Below, piece by piece: positions 11,201-20,860 of a DNA stretch of 64,000 nt (positions within the stretch are counted from its first letter, which is position 1; the number at the start of each line of letters is the position of its first letter). Where the stretch lies: the NCBI RefSeq assembly GCF_964019385.1, contig NC_088643.1, positions 2,444,755 to 2,508,754 of the forward strand. Reading direction: 5' to 3'. The position numbers and the translations under genes were made by a program. A model generated the notes under the pieces. The model saw nothing but the letters and a program-made list of their open reading frames with translations. It was not told where the DNA came from and made no database searches. This DNA comes from Sycon ciliatum (Eukaryota; Porifera; Calcarea; Leucosolenida; Sycettidae).

Positions 11201-14200
11201 CTGCCAGCTGTGTGCAGATCGTCCGTCTCCGCGTTCAATGTTCCGACGGCGGGGTGATCGACTTGGACTGTGTTGTATCCAACACTATGTGCCCACCCGT
11301 CCACAACCAGCATCCGCATCTAGCCGCCCAGCAGCACGCGGCGCTCGAGGGTTTACCCCTGGCGGATGACAGCGCAGGCACCATCCAGATTGACGTCCTC
11401 ATCGGTGCAGACTTTTACTGGAAGATTGCCACCGGTGATGTGCGGCGGAATGAGGATGGGCCGACAGCGATAGGCACACGGCTCGGTTGGGTCCTGTCAG
11501 GGCCATCAGCCATTCCCTCGTCCAGCCACACCATGGTCCACCCAGCCTCACATGCTAGCTGCAACATTGTCCCCTCGGAGGTCGACGTCGATAAGCAGCT
11601 TCTCCATGCCGTCCAGAAGTTCTGGACCTTGGAGTCCCTCGGAATAACGACCAACGAGCCCGAGGTGATGGAGACGTTTCTGCACACCATCCAGCATGAT
11701 GGACGCCGGTACGTGGTCAATCTTCCATGGAGGGAGATGCACCGGATGCTACCGGACAACCACCAGCTGTGTGAACGCCGACTACAGTCTACCCTGAAGA
11801 AGCTACGGCGGCTACCGCAAGTACGAAAGGAGTATGACGCAGTGATGAAGCAGCAGCTGGAGCTTGGGATTGTCGAGCTTGTGCCATCAACCGAGAGCGA
11901 TGCGCCGGGCAACACACATTATCTGCCGCACCATCCCGTGATCCGAGAGGACAAGAGCACCACGAAAGTCCGCGTGGTGTATGACGCCTCGGCCAAGGCG
12001 GGCACCGCGCCATCCCTCAATGAGTGTCTCCACACCGGGCCTCCTCTCATGGAGCACATTCCAGACATTCTGATGCGTTTCCGGGTTAACAAGATCGCGG
12101 TGACGGCGGACATTGAAAAGGCATTCCTGATGGTCGGCATTGCCAAGGAAGACAGAGACGTCCTGCGATTTTTATGGGTTGATGATGTCAACAGCGACCA
12201 TCCCAACACCTTGACATACCGCTTCACCAGAGTGGTATTCGGTGTGTCATCCAGCCCATTCCTCCTGAATGCCACCATACACCACCACATGGATCAGTAT
12301 GCTGCCGACGATCCGCAACACGTCGAGCAGCTCATCAAGTCGCTGTACGTGGACGATGTCGCTGGTGGTGATACCGATGAAGAAGCAGCATACACCTTCT
12401 ACGTGAAATCGAAGGTGCGTCTCGCTGAGGCAGGCTTCAACCTGCGCAAGTTTGCTTCCAACTCAGAGCAATTGATGGCTCGAGCACACGGCGACGAAAG
12501 CGATGCGGGCTCCAGCGCAACAGACCGTACCACAGTAACCCAAGATGTGCAGTCGTACGCCAAGAGCACGCTGAACACCGACGCCAGCCTTCGCCAGCAG
12601 CACGAGAAGGTCCTGGGCCTCCCATGGAATCGCAAGGCAGACACGCTGGTCTTAGATGTCCGTGCTGTATTCGCCGAAGTGGCTGTTGACACCATCACCA
12701 AGCGCCAAGCGCTGTCAGCATCATCCCGGATATTCGACCCACTCGGCTTCATCACGCCAGTGACGGTGGCACTCAAGATGTTTATCCAGGAACTGTGCAA
12801 AGCCAAACTGGAATGGGACCAGCCGCTAGTGGGAGAGCAGCTGGCAACTTGGCGTACGCTCGTCACTGGTCTCGCCACGATGGAGCCAGTCAGCCTTCCC
12901 CGGTGGTATTTCCATGGCGCCAGTTCCCAGGCAACAGTTTCGCTTCATGGATTCTGCGATGCATCCGTCAAGGCGTTCGCAGCAGTAGTGTACCTGGTCA
13001 GCCACGGGAAAGGAGACACGCAAGTCCAACTAGTTGCAGCACGCAGCCGAGTTACACCCGTCGCTAAACAGTCCATCCCGCGCTTGGAGCTCATGGCGGC
13101 GCTAGTCCTGGCCCGACTCGTGTCGTCGGTGCTATCGGCATTGACTGGCGCAGTTAACATCGAGGAGGTCCGCTGTTGGACGGATTCGCAAGTCGCGCTA
13201 AGTTGGATTATCGGAGAGCAGCACGAGTGGAAGCAGTTCGTGGAGAACCGTGCGCAATCCATCCGACGTCTTGTCCCGTCATCAGCTTGGCAGTATTGCC
13301 CAACTGACTCCAACCCTGCAGATCTGCCGTCACGGGGAGTGAAGCCGAACCAGCTGGAGCAGACCATCTGGTACTCTGGACCGTCGTGGCTCGCCACTGC
13401 GAAGTGCAACCCCGACGGAGCTAGTCCTCCTCCTACACGAGCAGTAGAAGCGATGTCCGAACTGAAGAAGGGCCAGCCGACAGCTGCCCTGCTCACCGGG
13501 TCAAAGGCACCAGAGGTCGACATCGGGCAGATTGTCGACATCAGCCGCTTCAGCGACGTCGACAAGCTACTACGAGTCACGGTTCTAGCGCTGAAGTTTG
13601 TCAGTCGCTTGCAACAGAAGCCTGACCCCGAAGTTCACTCGGCAATGGCGTATGCGCAGTCGCTCTGGCTGAAGGATGTGCAGCAGTTGGTCGTCAGGGA
13701 CCCCAAGTTCTCAAGTTGGCAGAAAGAGTTCGGAATCTTTTGCGACGACTCTGGCATCTTGCGCTGCAAAGGTCGGCTGCAGAAAGCGGCACTCACGTTC
13801 GAGCAGAAGCATCCCGCTATCCTGCACACCACACACCGGTACACTGACCTGATCGTCATTCGCTGCCACCGCCGAGTCGCTCACAATGGCGTGAAAGAGA
13901 CACTCACGGAGCTGAGGTCTGCCTACTGGGTCGTCCGTGGTCGCCAGTACATTCGGAGCCTGTTGCTAGCGTGCCGTGTCTGCAAGCGTCTCGAGAGCGT
14001 GGCGTACGTGCCTCCAGCAGCTCCGCCACTGCCAGAATTCCGGACGACAATCGACGCGCCATTCACCTACACTGGCGTCGACTTCGCGGGTCCGCTGTAC
14101 ATCAAAGAGCAGAGTGCTGTGAAGAAGGTGTACATCGCGCTGTTCACCTGCGGCGTTACCCGAGCGATTCATCTGGATCTCGTGCCAGATCTCTCCGCTG

Positions 14201-15147
14201 AGACGTTTCTGCGCTGTTTCCATCGATTCACAGCCAGATTCAGCATCCCGAAGGAGATGAAGTCGGACAACGCCAAGACGTTCAAGTCCACGGCCAATAC
14301 CTTGTGCGCGCTGTTCGAACTCGATGAGGTGTCCTCTCAGCTCGACAGCAGGTCTGTGAAATGGTCATTCAACCTCGAGAAAGCCCCCTGGTGGGGTGGC
14401 TTTTTCGAGCGGCTGGTCAAGTCCGTCAAGCGCTGCCTCAAGAAGATACTGCAGCAAGCCACAGTCACTTACGAAGAGCTTCTGACCGTGCTCATCGAGA
14501 TAGAAGCGGTCTTGAACAGTCGCCCATTATCGTTTGTGTCAACCGAAGATCTGGATGAGCCGCTTACGCCGTCACATCTGATGTACGGTCGGCGCATACT
14601 GTCCACGCCCATGGTGGACCCGGAAGATACAGAGGTTGCTACAGTACAGCGTGACTCACTATTGAAACGCCTCGTCTATGTCAAGTCTCTGATTGACCAC
14701 TTCTGGTCGCGCTGGACATCGGAGTACCTGCTGGAGCTGAGGAACTCGCATCGCACCGGGAACGCTCGTCGTGGCAGTGACATCCGGGTTGGTGACGTTG
14801 TTGTCATCCACGAGCAAGGCGTGCAGCGAGGTATGTGGAGACTCGGCCTAGTTGAGGAGCTCCTGCCGAGCAGTGATGGCAGTGTGCGCGGCGCTACTGT
14901 CAAGTGCTCAGCCAATGATGGTCGTCCGTCACGCTTACGTCGCCCGATTCAGCGTCTCTACCCGGTCGAGGTTAGCTCCCGGGCCCAGACTGCTGCTGAT
15001 GATGTCGGCGCAGAGCAGTTGCCTGCCGCTACTCCAGCTGTTGCTGGTGTGGAGTCGTCCTCGGCGGCCCCCGCTCGCCCGATCCGTGCAGCAGCTCGGC
15101 GTGCGCAAGAGTTGCGACACCGCCTCATTGATGCTGGCCGTGTGTAG
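8245..15147 (+). CDS. BEL/Pao Gag-Pol polyprotein (2300 aa)
   Basis: One uninterrupted frame; I start at the ATG at 8245 because upstream sequence overlaps the primer site and has no ATG. Approximate residue positions: lysine-rich N-terminus; a Pro/Gln/Ser-rich repeat linker 250-560; a BEL capsid-like region (DUF1759) from about 590 with FSGDKKAYDTWRTAF; Cys/His zinc-binding motifs around 810-875 (CAYCSQDH, CFVCLKQHHLARNC); an aspartic protease near 945 reading MDGGSQRSF; RT 1240-1400 with RVVYDASAK, ADIEKAF and catalytic YVDD; the Pao A17-type region near 1485; RNase H 1565-1680 (GFCDAS, WTDSQVALSW); integrase zinc finger 1860-1915 (H..H, CRVC); integrase core with Asp in GVDFAGPL, Asp in KSDNAKTF and Glu in WWGGFFERL; C-terminal DNA-binding region near 2180 (IRVGDVVVIHE). 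The length is at the long end for the family because of the linker. Odd point: the protease triad is DGG, not the usual DSG/DTG. Confidence 0.95.
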   Translation: MADVVKRKIAKAKAKATFTNLRRGLLVAIDEPDLDKDKIKYNLVLLENGLNAVMEIITELSSACSTSQDSVFLDGLCKDADDLENQYTDAVTRASTVLASMSRYNSTCTSEATGVRYSRNPDRVREYLESVSAARTVRAAQDQLQQESTHVESTHMQSSTTGSANVSVSLGAPTPCTQATAALSSASRPTQGQAVPSYEYHVHEYSVDQGPPDIHVNGDPVYPHAALTDDLEVKPPRGLMATATESLSNPRSTSPAQPPCTEFSNSPTQQSYAEFLNSLASQQPPCTEFSNSRPHAQPSYTASSNSLASQQPPCTEFLNSRPQPSYTASSSPASQQPLYTELSSSVPQPAHSAPRQSSTQVRQQPLYTALSSTSSSVQQPSYSAPQQSSTQVQQPLYTAFSSSSLQQPSHSVPRQSSTQATQQQLSTVFSSSVQQPPHAAPQQPLYTAFLSSAQQPLQLPPHAAPPQQPPHAAPHAAPQQPLYTAFLSSAQQPLQLPPHAAPQQPPHAAPQQPSHAAPQLPPHAAPQQPSYALSTPDQTRSGFRPYSQNPTLSSQSARLPVTPQLSPPALTPSPDSSSGQSPHSAAPSDVYRHLKKITIPTFSGDKKAYDTWRTAFMVCVDQQPISAELKLLQLRQCLTGPPLKSIEAFGYSASAYSAAISRLEHKYGGLRRKTAVHMTALSQFTPIRDRGTAAEFERFADLLQVAIINLQDVGRHGELAAGTFCTQVQQKLGPELLTNYNRWRCDTGAEESVPHLLQWVLREADFRTEADETLHSIANMTLGSRSPPSAKPSRFGPATASALAVLSTNPCAYCSQDHAAAQCSVITSLARRKEIVKQDGRCFVCLKQHHLARNCQSTLKCAKCSRRHHVSICDGTLALAGKDKSFGTATRSGQRRASPAKDLSTEAGTSAAVGTVGNGGAVLLQTANATVCSPADPTRTATVKVVMDGGSQRSFVAYDVTKQLGLPTLQDEWICLNPFGSREGSAASCVQIVRLRVQCSDGGVIDLDCVVSNTMCPPVHNQHPHLAAQQHAALEGLPLADDSAGTIQIDVLIGADFYWKIATGDVRRNEDGPTAIGTRLGWVLSGPSAIPSSSHTMVHPASHASCNIVPSEVDVDKQLLHAVQKFWTLESLGITTNEPEVMETFLHTIQHDGRRYVVNLPWREMHRMLPDNHQLCERRLQSTLKKLRRLPQVRKEYDAVMKQQLELGIVELVPSTESDAPGNTHYLPHHPVIREDKSTTKVRVVYDASAKAGTAPSLNECLHTGPPLMEHIPDILMRFRVNKIAVTADIEKAFLMVGIAKEDRDVLRFLWVDDVNSDHPNTLTYRFTRVVFGVSSSPFLLNATIHHHMDQYAADDPQHVEQLIKSLYVDDVAGGDTDEEAAYTFYVKSKVRLAEAGFNLRKFASNSEQLMARAHGDESDAGSSATDRTTVTQDVQSYAKSTLNTDASLRQQHEKVLGLPWNRKADTLVLDVRAVFAEVAVDTITKRQALSASSRIFDPLGFITPVTVALKMFIQELCKAKLEWDQPLVGEQLATWRTLVTGLATMEPVSLPRWYFHGASSQATVSLHGFCDASVKAFAAVVYLVSHGKGDTQVQLVAARSRVTPVAKQSIPRLELMAALVLARLVSSVLSALTGAVNIEEVRCWTDSQVALSWIIGEQHEWKQFVENRAQSIRRLVPSSAWQYCPTDSNPADLPSRGVKPNQLEQTIWYSGPSWLATAKCNPDGASPPPTRAVEAMSELKKGQPTAALLTGSKAPEVDIGQIVDISRFSDVDKLLRVTVLALKFVSRLQQKPDPEVHSAMAYAQSLWLKDVQQLVVRDPKFSSWQKEFGIFCDDSGILRCKGRLQKAALTFEQKHPAILHTTHRYTDLIVIRCHRRVAHNGVKETLTELRSAYWVVRGRQYIRSLLLACRVCKRLESVAYVPPAAPPLPEFRTTIDAPFTYTGVDFAGPLYIKEQSAVKKVYIALFTCGVTRAIHLDLVPDLSAETFLRCFHRFTARFSIPKEMKSDNAKTFKSTANTLCALFELDEVSSQLDSRSVKWSFNLEKAPWWGGFFERLVKSVKRCLKKILQQATVTYEELLTVLIEIEAVLNSRPLSFVSTEDLDEPLTPSHLMYGRRILSTPMVDPEDTEVATVQRDSLLKRLVYVKSLIDHFWSRWTSEYLLELRNSHRTGNARRGSDIRVGDVVVIHEQGVQRGMWRLGLVEELLPSSDGSVRGATVKCSANDGRPSRLRRPIQRLYPVEVSSRAQTAADDVGAEQLPAATPAVAGVESSSAAPARPIRAAARRAQELRHRLIDAGRV
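9000..9850 (+). repeat. In-frame minisatellite in BEL gag (Pro/Gln repeats)
   Basis: Short units recur throughout: CAGCCGCTGTACACAGCG (QPLYTA) and CCGCCGCACGCAGCGCC (PPHAAP), with a longer near-duplicate at about 9557-9640 and 9668-9760. It encodes a disordered Pro/Gln/Ser/Ala stretch between the N-terminal part of Gag and the capsid-like domain. All repeats keep the frame. The minus strand is also open in places, which is a by-product of GC-rich codons. Confidence 0.85.
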
Positions 15148-15342
15148 GTGGAGCTGGACACCATCATGAGCTAGATTAAACTTGCTACTGGATCATGCAC
15201 AAGTCTCTTTTAAGTTATTTGTGCACCGCAGCAGTCTAATTTGAGTTTCCTTGTTTCTTTCTTTCCTTCGTTTGTCTGGGTGACCTTACACTGATTGCAA
15301 TATCACGTATGAGTTGAGGCATGCATGGTTCTGATCGCCTCA

Positions 15343-15353
15343 ACTGGGGGGAG
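15343..15353 (+). promoter_or_regulatory. Polypurine tract of the BEL element
   Basis: ACTGGGGGGAG lies immediately before the right LTR, the usual position for the plus-strand primer. Confidence 0.8.
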
Positions 15354-15389
15354 TGTGAGATATTGCATACGATCGCCAGACAGCCTCGT

Positions 15390-15436
<47 letters not shown>

Positions 15437-15706
15437 CTCTTTTGATCTTCCTTTCTCCATTCTTGATTATCTCCATTCTTGATTATCACCAACTCCTCTC
15501 TCGCATTTACCTGAGCTTACAGTCTTCTCCTTGTATCTTCGTGTTTTCCCGCACTATCGCCTTTCGCCGTTGGAAAGCGTACGGTAGCTTGATTTGCTGG
15601 CGGTTTTGCTTCACTGTCTTTTGTTCTTTGAGTTTTCTCCTTCGAGACAAGAGAGACATATTTTTCCTTACAATGAATCTTCGAGACTGATTCCAGAAAT
15701 TGTAAA
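15354..15706 (+). repeat. Right (3') LTR of the BEL element
   Basis: 353 bp, the same length as the left LTR, with one substitution near the end. It is followed by the GGATC duplication. Confidence 0.95.
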
Positions 15707-15711
15707 GGATC

Positions 15712-16008
15712 TGTGGAGCGCAGATCTGTCGCGCTGAGAAAGGTCGGGATGACACATTTGGCACTGAAATATGTGGCGCTGAAAAATTCTGAAATGGTCG
15801 CGCTCACCTCGTTGGCGCTGAACCTGAGGGTGCCGAAATGGCATCGATCAGATTAAGATCCAACTGATATGGATCCGATCAACTGGATTCGTGCACATAC
15901 CGTGAACGTGCACATATCAAGTTATTTTTTACTATGTTCACATTCCCAGCTCGAAAATAACAAATCAAGACAATGAGACTAAACGTGGCAACAGTGCACT
16001 ACTGGTAA
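15712..16008. other. Spacer, continuation of the repeat split by BEL
   Basis: GCGCTGA-type motifs and GGATCCGATC resemble the sequence left of the BEL element. No gene. Confidence 0.4.
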
Positions 16009-16948
16009 GGGCGCGCTCACACTGCGACCAAAACCAGCGTCCATGCAGCCATGCGGCCAAGTTGCATGGCAACGGCATGAACTTGACCAAAACGTCGCGG
16101 CCACGTTTCAAATCGTGACTGCGACCTCCGGAGGGGGGTGCCACGACTTGGCGGCAACATGATCGTAGACGTGAAGCGTATTTGTGTACAACCTGGCCTG
16201 AAGTATGTTCAATTTCTCAAATTCCGGTGTGTTGATTCATGAAAATCGGCGGTTGTCGATGTCACCTCGACATTTGCACATTTTTTTAAATTTTGTAGTT
16301 GTGGTCCTGCACGCACGCACCGCCATATATGCATTCTTTGCCCTTTTCGGACGATGTCGATTTTGTTTTTGTTTTTCTAGTTGCTTCGTTGTGATCGGGT
16401 GAGCGACCAATTTCTACAGTGTACTCGTTCAATACGATGGCAGCTTTGTCTGGCTTTTCGGTTTTGGAAATCATCTTTCTCTACTTTTCTGCGATGATGG
16501 AATGCCATACCTCAAGACATTTCAGTTACATATCATCGGAAAATACAGTTCTCATCTTGGCAACAGACAAAAGAAACCACTACCGGAATTTCCACTGCAC
16601 TGGCACTTGCTCAGTGACCACGAGGTCAGGAAAGCGAAAGCGCTTGGATGTCAGCGGCAGTCCCTCAAGAGTCCAAACCTACCTGATTGTATGAATTATT
16701 TTCGTCGACTTCAAGAATACGAGCCACGAGGCACTTCCTCCAACATGCAACATGCGAAAAATTACATCCAAAACGGGCCACAACTTTATTAGGAAACGCA
16801 CGAACTCTTTTGGATACGAACCGCAATTCGTAAAGTTTATGTGACAAGTTCACGTCTACGCGTGTACGAGGCCTAGTGTGAGCACGACTGCCACGTTTCT
16901 GCGTTTTGCTGACGCATGGACGCGTGCTCATGGTCGCAGTGTGAGCCC
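16009..16948. mobile_element. Candidate non-autonomous TIR transposon
   Basis: The left end GGGCGCGCTCACACTGCGAC is matched by an inverted GCTCACACTGCGACCA at 16931-16946, and the homology extends imperfectly inward (GCGTCCATGC on both sides). The GGGC...CTCACACTGCGACC terminus recalls PIF/Harbinger-type MITEs, but I see no clean 3-bp TSD. Open frames inside (for example 16502-16792, plus) match nothing I recognise. Confidence 0.5.
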
Positions 16949-17522
16949 GGAAGGGGTCGCACGGAGACGCACTGGCAGCTGTGATGGTGGGGCATTGATA
17001 GCTCTGATACGACCTGCACTAAAGACAAAGCTGTCTCTCTCTCTCTCTTTGTTTTTTGGTGCAAAAGCATCTCTGGTGTTGATTGCTTTCTTGCTTAGAC
17101 TTCCACCACGCCTTCGTTCTCTTTCTCCCCTCTCTGTACTAGTGTTGTGCAAACCCTCCTTCTAGTCTGTCTCATTTTGCCACGACATATGCGTCATTTC
17201 TCGTTGGCTGACGTAGGAAAGAAACGAGAAATGTAGTTCTAAATATTCGAGGAGACAACAATTTTAATATGGCAATAAGGAGGACGAGCTGAAGTGACAT
17301 TTTATATAATGAAGTAATCCAAATGTAGTTCTTTTTTTGTCGTTCTTTTTGCATAATGTAACATTTGCTGCCCTCAAATTCAAGATACTAGGAGCATACG
17401 CTCTGGCTGCGGCATTCTTTTTCTTCTTGCTTTGCAAGTGCAGCAGTATTCGCTCCATCTCCGTTCCTGGTCAGTTCCGTGCTGCAGCAGTGTTTCTACA
17501 ATGAACTGAGAACATTGCAACG
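16949..17522. other. Spacer without recognised genes
   Basis: Contains a short CT tract at about 17035-17048. Nothing else supportable. Confidence 0.4.
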
Positions 17523-17670
17523 CAATGGTATGTGTGGCTGTCAGTGTACATGTGTGTCTGTGTGTGTTTCTGTTTGTGTATGTGTGTGTGTGTGTTTGTG
17601 CGCGCGTGTGCACATGTGCGTATGAGTGCGAGTGTGTGGATGTGCATGAATGTGTGTGTGTGTGCCAGTG
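17523..17670. repeat. (TG)n-rich microsatellite
   Basis: Interrupted TG/TGTGCG runs. Long frames across it are low-complexity artefacts. Confidence 0.85.
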
Positions 17671-17787
17671 CCAGTTAGTTCGGTTGGTGGGTACACTTAT
17701 GCCGGATAGTGTTGGGTCTGTTGCCAACGGGCTCGGGTGCTTGAAGGTGTAATGTTGTACCTACCACCTTTGTTGGTTTCAGGGTTC

Positions 17788-17990
17788 ATATATGTTGGAC
17801 TCAGTAGAGCGTCCAGCCCCTATATGATGTCCAACCCCTATATAGAGTCCATTGGTCCAAAATCCACTGTACAGAGTCCAAAATTGGAATCAACTCTACG
17901 GAGTCCAAATTTTGAAATCACCTATAAAGATTAAAGAGTCTTTATGTGGACAACACTCCCTGTATAAAGTCCAGCCAATTAGGCACCCCC
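17788..17990 (+). repeat. GAGTCCA-rich inverted-repeat arm, left
   Basis: It begins TATGTTGGACTCAGTAGAG and repeats GGACTC/GAGTCCA every roughly 15-25 bp. The reverse complement of 25430-25607 matches it, including the 20-mer TAGAGTCCATTGGTCCAAAA. Outer ends on both sides read TATATGT(T/A)GGACTCAGTA next to possible TA duplications. It could be the TIR of one large element or one of two inverted copies. Confidence 0.6.
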
Positions 17991-17993
17991 TAT

Positions 17994-18430
17994 ACACTCA
18001 TTGCCGAAGTTGTGTTGCCATGGTGCAAAAATGGCGTTGGATGGCTACGCCTGAGCGCTCGCGCTGTCATCGCAGCCCACGACACGTCTTCCTGCTGTGC
18101 TTTCTTGACAAATTATTTTGTTTCGCTTTGTCCTTGTTGCTGGAGGGTTTGATTCTTTGAGATACTGTAGAGCGATTTGGAGTTGGTCAGCCGAGAGTAG
18201 TCGTGAGAAATGGAGAAAGAATGTGAGAGAACCTGGACTGCGGATAAGTCGCTCTGTTCCAGCGGAGGCGAGCAGAGGGTTACGATCTCAGTGCCCAGGC
18301 ACGTCGCTCCTGATTATTTCAAGGGGCTCGATGTGCAAGTGGCGCTCGAAACCAGTGCTGCGCAGAGTGCCCATGTTCCTGCCAGTGTCGCTGCTTCAGC
18401 CGGGCTGGCGCTGGCGTCTCCAGTGCAAGC
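17994..18430 (+). repeat. Left long terminal inverted repeat
   Basis: Matches the reverse complement of 20640-21076 with scattered substitutions. It includes the putative promoter and the first roughly 75 codons of the plus-strand gene (for example ISVPRHVAPDYF). Confidence 0.85.
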
Positions 18431-19215
18431 AGTATACCTAGTAGCTGAAACCACTCCTGAACCTGCTGTAAAACCCGCCGCTCAGGGCCAGTGCAAACAG
18501 CAGCTGATGCTGCTACTGAAAGGGCCACATATTCACTTCTGTCCAGCTCTGTCCTGCGCGCTCCCACCTCTTGTGGGGATATCATGCGCTTACGCATGCA
18601 AGGGCTGCGCCAACTTTGCAAAGACGGTATTCCCTACCAAGGGCGTGTATCCAGACGTGATCTTTACCTTCTCATCTGTGAACATTTGCACTTGAGTACT
18701 GCTGGCGAAGGGGTTCCAGACGAGGAGGCAGACAAGCCTGCATTACCAAAGCCAGTAATGGCAGCGTACAAGAAGCTACCAAGCTTTTCACACATAACAT
18801 CTGGCTGGTCTCTATCTCGCCTAACTAAAATCCCTTTCTTCATTACTGAGGCTGTCAAGCACTATCTGTTAAATTCCCCGGAAAAAGATTATGACAAGGA
18901 GAGCTTGCAGTGCTACAAGCAACTTCGTGCGTACCAATTATTTGATGAGCACCACCTTCACCATTTGGAGGGAAACCTGTTTGCAGGTGGAACAAACTTT
19001 TGTTTTGTCCGTGCGAAATGCTGGCCATCACAAGATACATCAAAGCAAGCCTACACGTGTATCGTCTGCATCAGCAGGGACGATCCAGTGTGCTAAGGTG
19101 GATACTGCCAGTGCATTTCCGGATAAGGAGAGTGCTGTTCACATGTCGCGGCTTTGCTGTTTGCGCAGGATGATTTTTGCAGCCATGGCATGCAGAGTTT
19201 GTCTGGACCTTCCGT
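18210..19215 (+). pseudogene. SWIM zinc-finger/YqaJ-type accessory protein, N-terminal half, broken
   Basis: The frame starts in the left TIR (ISVPRHVAPDYF, then Ala/Pro-rich sequence). It shifts frame near 18490 and continues as a SAP-like helix pair (LRQLCKDGIPYQGRVSRRDL) and the block QLRAYQLFDEHHLHHLEGN...FCFVRAKCWPSQ, a signature I know from metazoan SWIM/YqaJ proteins. The SWIM motif follows as CQC...ECCSHVAALLFA at about 19107-19155. In-frame TAA codons lie just before the motif (about 19094) and inside it, and sequence homology stops near 19215, before any YqaJ nuclease domain. Intact relatives are thought to supply an exonuclease to the transposon. This copy cannot. Confidence 0.6.
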
Positions 19216-19734
19216 AACAGACATGTTGTATGCATGCACGCTTGTGCTTCTGACTGTTTTTCTAGATCATGGCTGCTTCTCTTCTGATCTTTCCTCGTCA
19301 TGTCTGTTGACGTTTATCATCTTGCCCAACATAAACACAGTACACTGTGAACGAAAGCAACATTTCATTCCACCTCACCTCTCAACCCCTCACAAACAAC
19401 CGAAAACTCGTCATCGATTGCACTGATCTTTTAACGACTTTCTGGATCAATAATCATCATTTTTATGTCTTCAAACCAGAAATTGGCAGAGATCAAAATG
19501 GTCTGTCATCATAGTAAAACATTGACTTACAAGACATTACTGAATAATAATTCGGACTGATGTTAGATTATTACTGGAACAAATCATTTCTGAATGCACA
19601 GATTGAGCTAAGTGGAATACTTGGTTGGTTGATAGAACTTGTATTTCCGGGGGAATATATGGAATATATGTAACAATCTTTTTCACATTCACGCAGTATT
19701 TATTGGAAAAAATTCATATTCTGTGATGATGATG
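19216..19734. other. Centre of the ISL2EU-like element, no domain
   Basis: This AT-rich spacer between the two convergent truncated genes is where the C-terminal halves (DDE transposase and YqaJ nuclease) would be expected, and neither is visible. Confidence 0.55.
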
Positions 19735-20860
19735 GTCAGCCAGTGTCTGAAACGTCTAATGGCCATCGCTGAGGACCAGTGGCATACAAATGTCTAAGGG
19801 TAGATAGGCCGCGCCAAGTTTGCATCCTCTTGGTTTTGGGTTCGAGGTATTTGAACAGGGCTGAGAACACTGCGTAGTTAGGCAGCCCGGTGAAGAACCT
19901 GAACTTGTCAGGATTGTTTCTGATGCTGGCTAAATCGATCGAACGACACTTCAGGCTCTCGTACTCTTTTTTAATTTCACTGAAGTCTTTTTTCTAGGCC
20001 AGCCATGTGATCATCAACTTCACTCAGGTCACTTACACTGATATATCTGTGATCACATGGCAAACCCTGCACAGGACCAGGGGTCGGTGCTGGGTCAATA
20101 GCCGAACAGACACCACAGAAACGACCCCGGCATCATCAATATCTTGTGGCTCCTCAGACTCTTGACGTTTTCTCTTCAGAACTCGTCTCGCTGGTTTAGG
20201 AGTTGGCGTCCACTGGAACTGGGTTGGCACAGCGGTGGGGTTGAGCCATTTTCTTTCTGGCTCCTCACCAGACAGGAGCTTGCCGACGTTATCATCTTGT
20301 TTGAAATGAGAGCTGCATACTCTGGTGTTTGATGTGATCTTGAAATTTGATCCCACGTCCCTCCTAATTTCAAATTGCCATAACTTGCACCTTTCTGCAT
20401 CACTGGGAAAACGATGAAATGCAAGTGACATAATCTAAAGACCGATTACTGCAGAGCGGAACAGCACAGTAGTAGCCCTTGCCTGAAGTTCTTTTCGGCT
20501 TCCTGGCAGGTTGGCTGTCAGTGCCAGATTCCACTGCGGCTGACCCCACGGACACTGAAGGCGAAGAAACAACACCAACACTAGCTGCAGCGACAGTTTG
20601 TTCGACTGGAACCGGTTCAGGAATGGTTTTAGCTACTGCTTGCGCTGGAGACGCCAGCGCCAGCCTGGCTAAAGCAGCGACACTGGCAGGAACATCGGTA
20701 CTCTGCACAGTGCTGGTTTCGAGTGCCACTTGCACATCGAGCCACTCGAAATAATCAGGAGCGACGTGCCTGGGCACTGAGATCGTAACCCTCTGCTCGC
20801 CTCCGCTGGAACAGAGCGACTTTATCCGCAGTTCAGGTTCTCTGACGTTCTTTCTCCATT
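19735..20860 (-). pseudogene. THAP-domain transposase, N-terminal part, frameshifted
   Basis: Reading leftwards from the right TIR: a Ser/Ala/Pro-rich leader shared with the opposite gene (ISVPRHVAPDYF), then GYYCAVPLCSNRS, a one-base frame break near 20430, and FHRFPSDAERCKLWQ...RVCSSHFKQDD. Together these give the C2CH THAP signature (CxxxxC...W...CSSHF). After a basic stretch and another shift there is a coiled-coil-like AGLEKRLSEIKKEYESLK and then NNPDKFRFFTGLPNYAVF with LFKYLEPKTKRMQTWRG. That last block precedes the HTH_Tnp_4/DDE_Tnp_4 region in THAP-type transposases. The DDE catalytic domain is missing (deleted near 19740). The family role is TIR binding and strand transfer. Confidence 0.7.

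Larger units (their letters stand above)
7868..15706 (+). mobile_element. Young, structurally complete BEL/Pao LTR retrotransposon
   Basis: Two 353-bp LTRs bracket a primer-binding site, one long Gag-Pol frame and a polypurine tract, and a 5-bp TSD (GGATC) flanks the whole 7.84 kb. The LTRs differ at only one position that I can find (AAAATGTAAA versus AAATTGTAAA near the 3' end), and even the CT repeat inside them has equal length, so insertion was recent. All expected BEL domains are present in order. It sits in an older repeat that it split in two. The RNA would start in the left LTR and be copied in cytoplasmic particles. Confidence 0.95.

Noticed and set aside
16502..16792. Possible transposase fragment inside the 16.0-16.9 kb TIR element
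   Set aside because: No DDE or HTH motif can be recognised in any frame.
17525..17752. Cys/Val-rich frame (VCVCVCAR) as a secreted cysteine-rich peptide
   Set aside because: Translated TG microsatellite.
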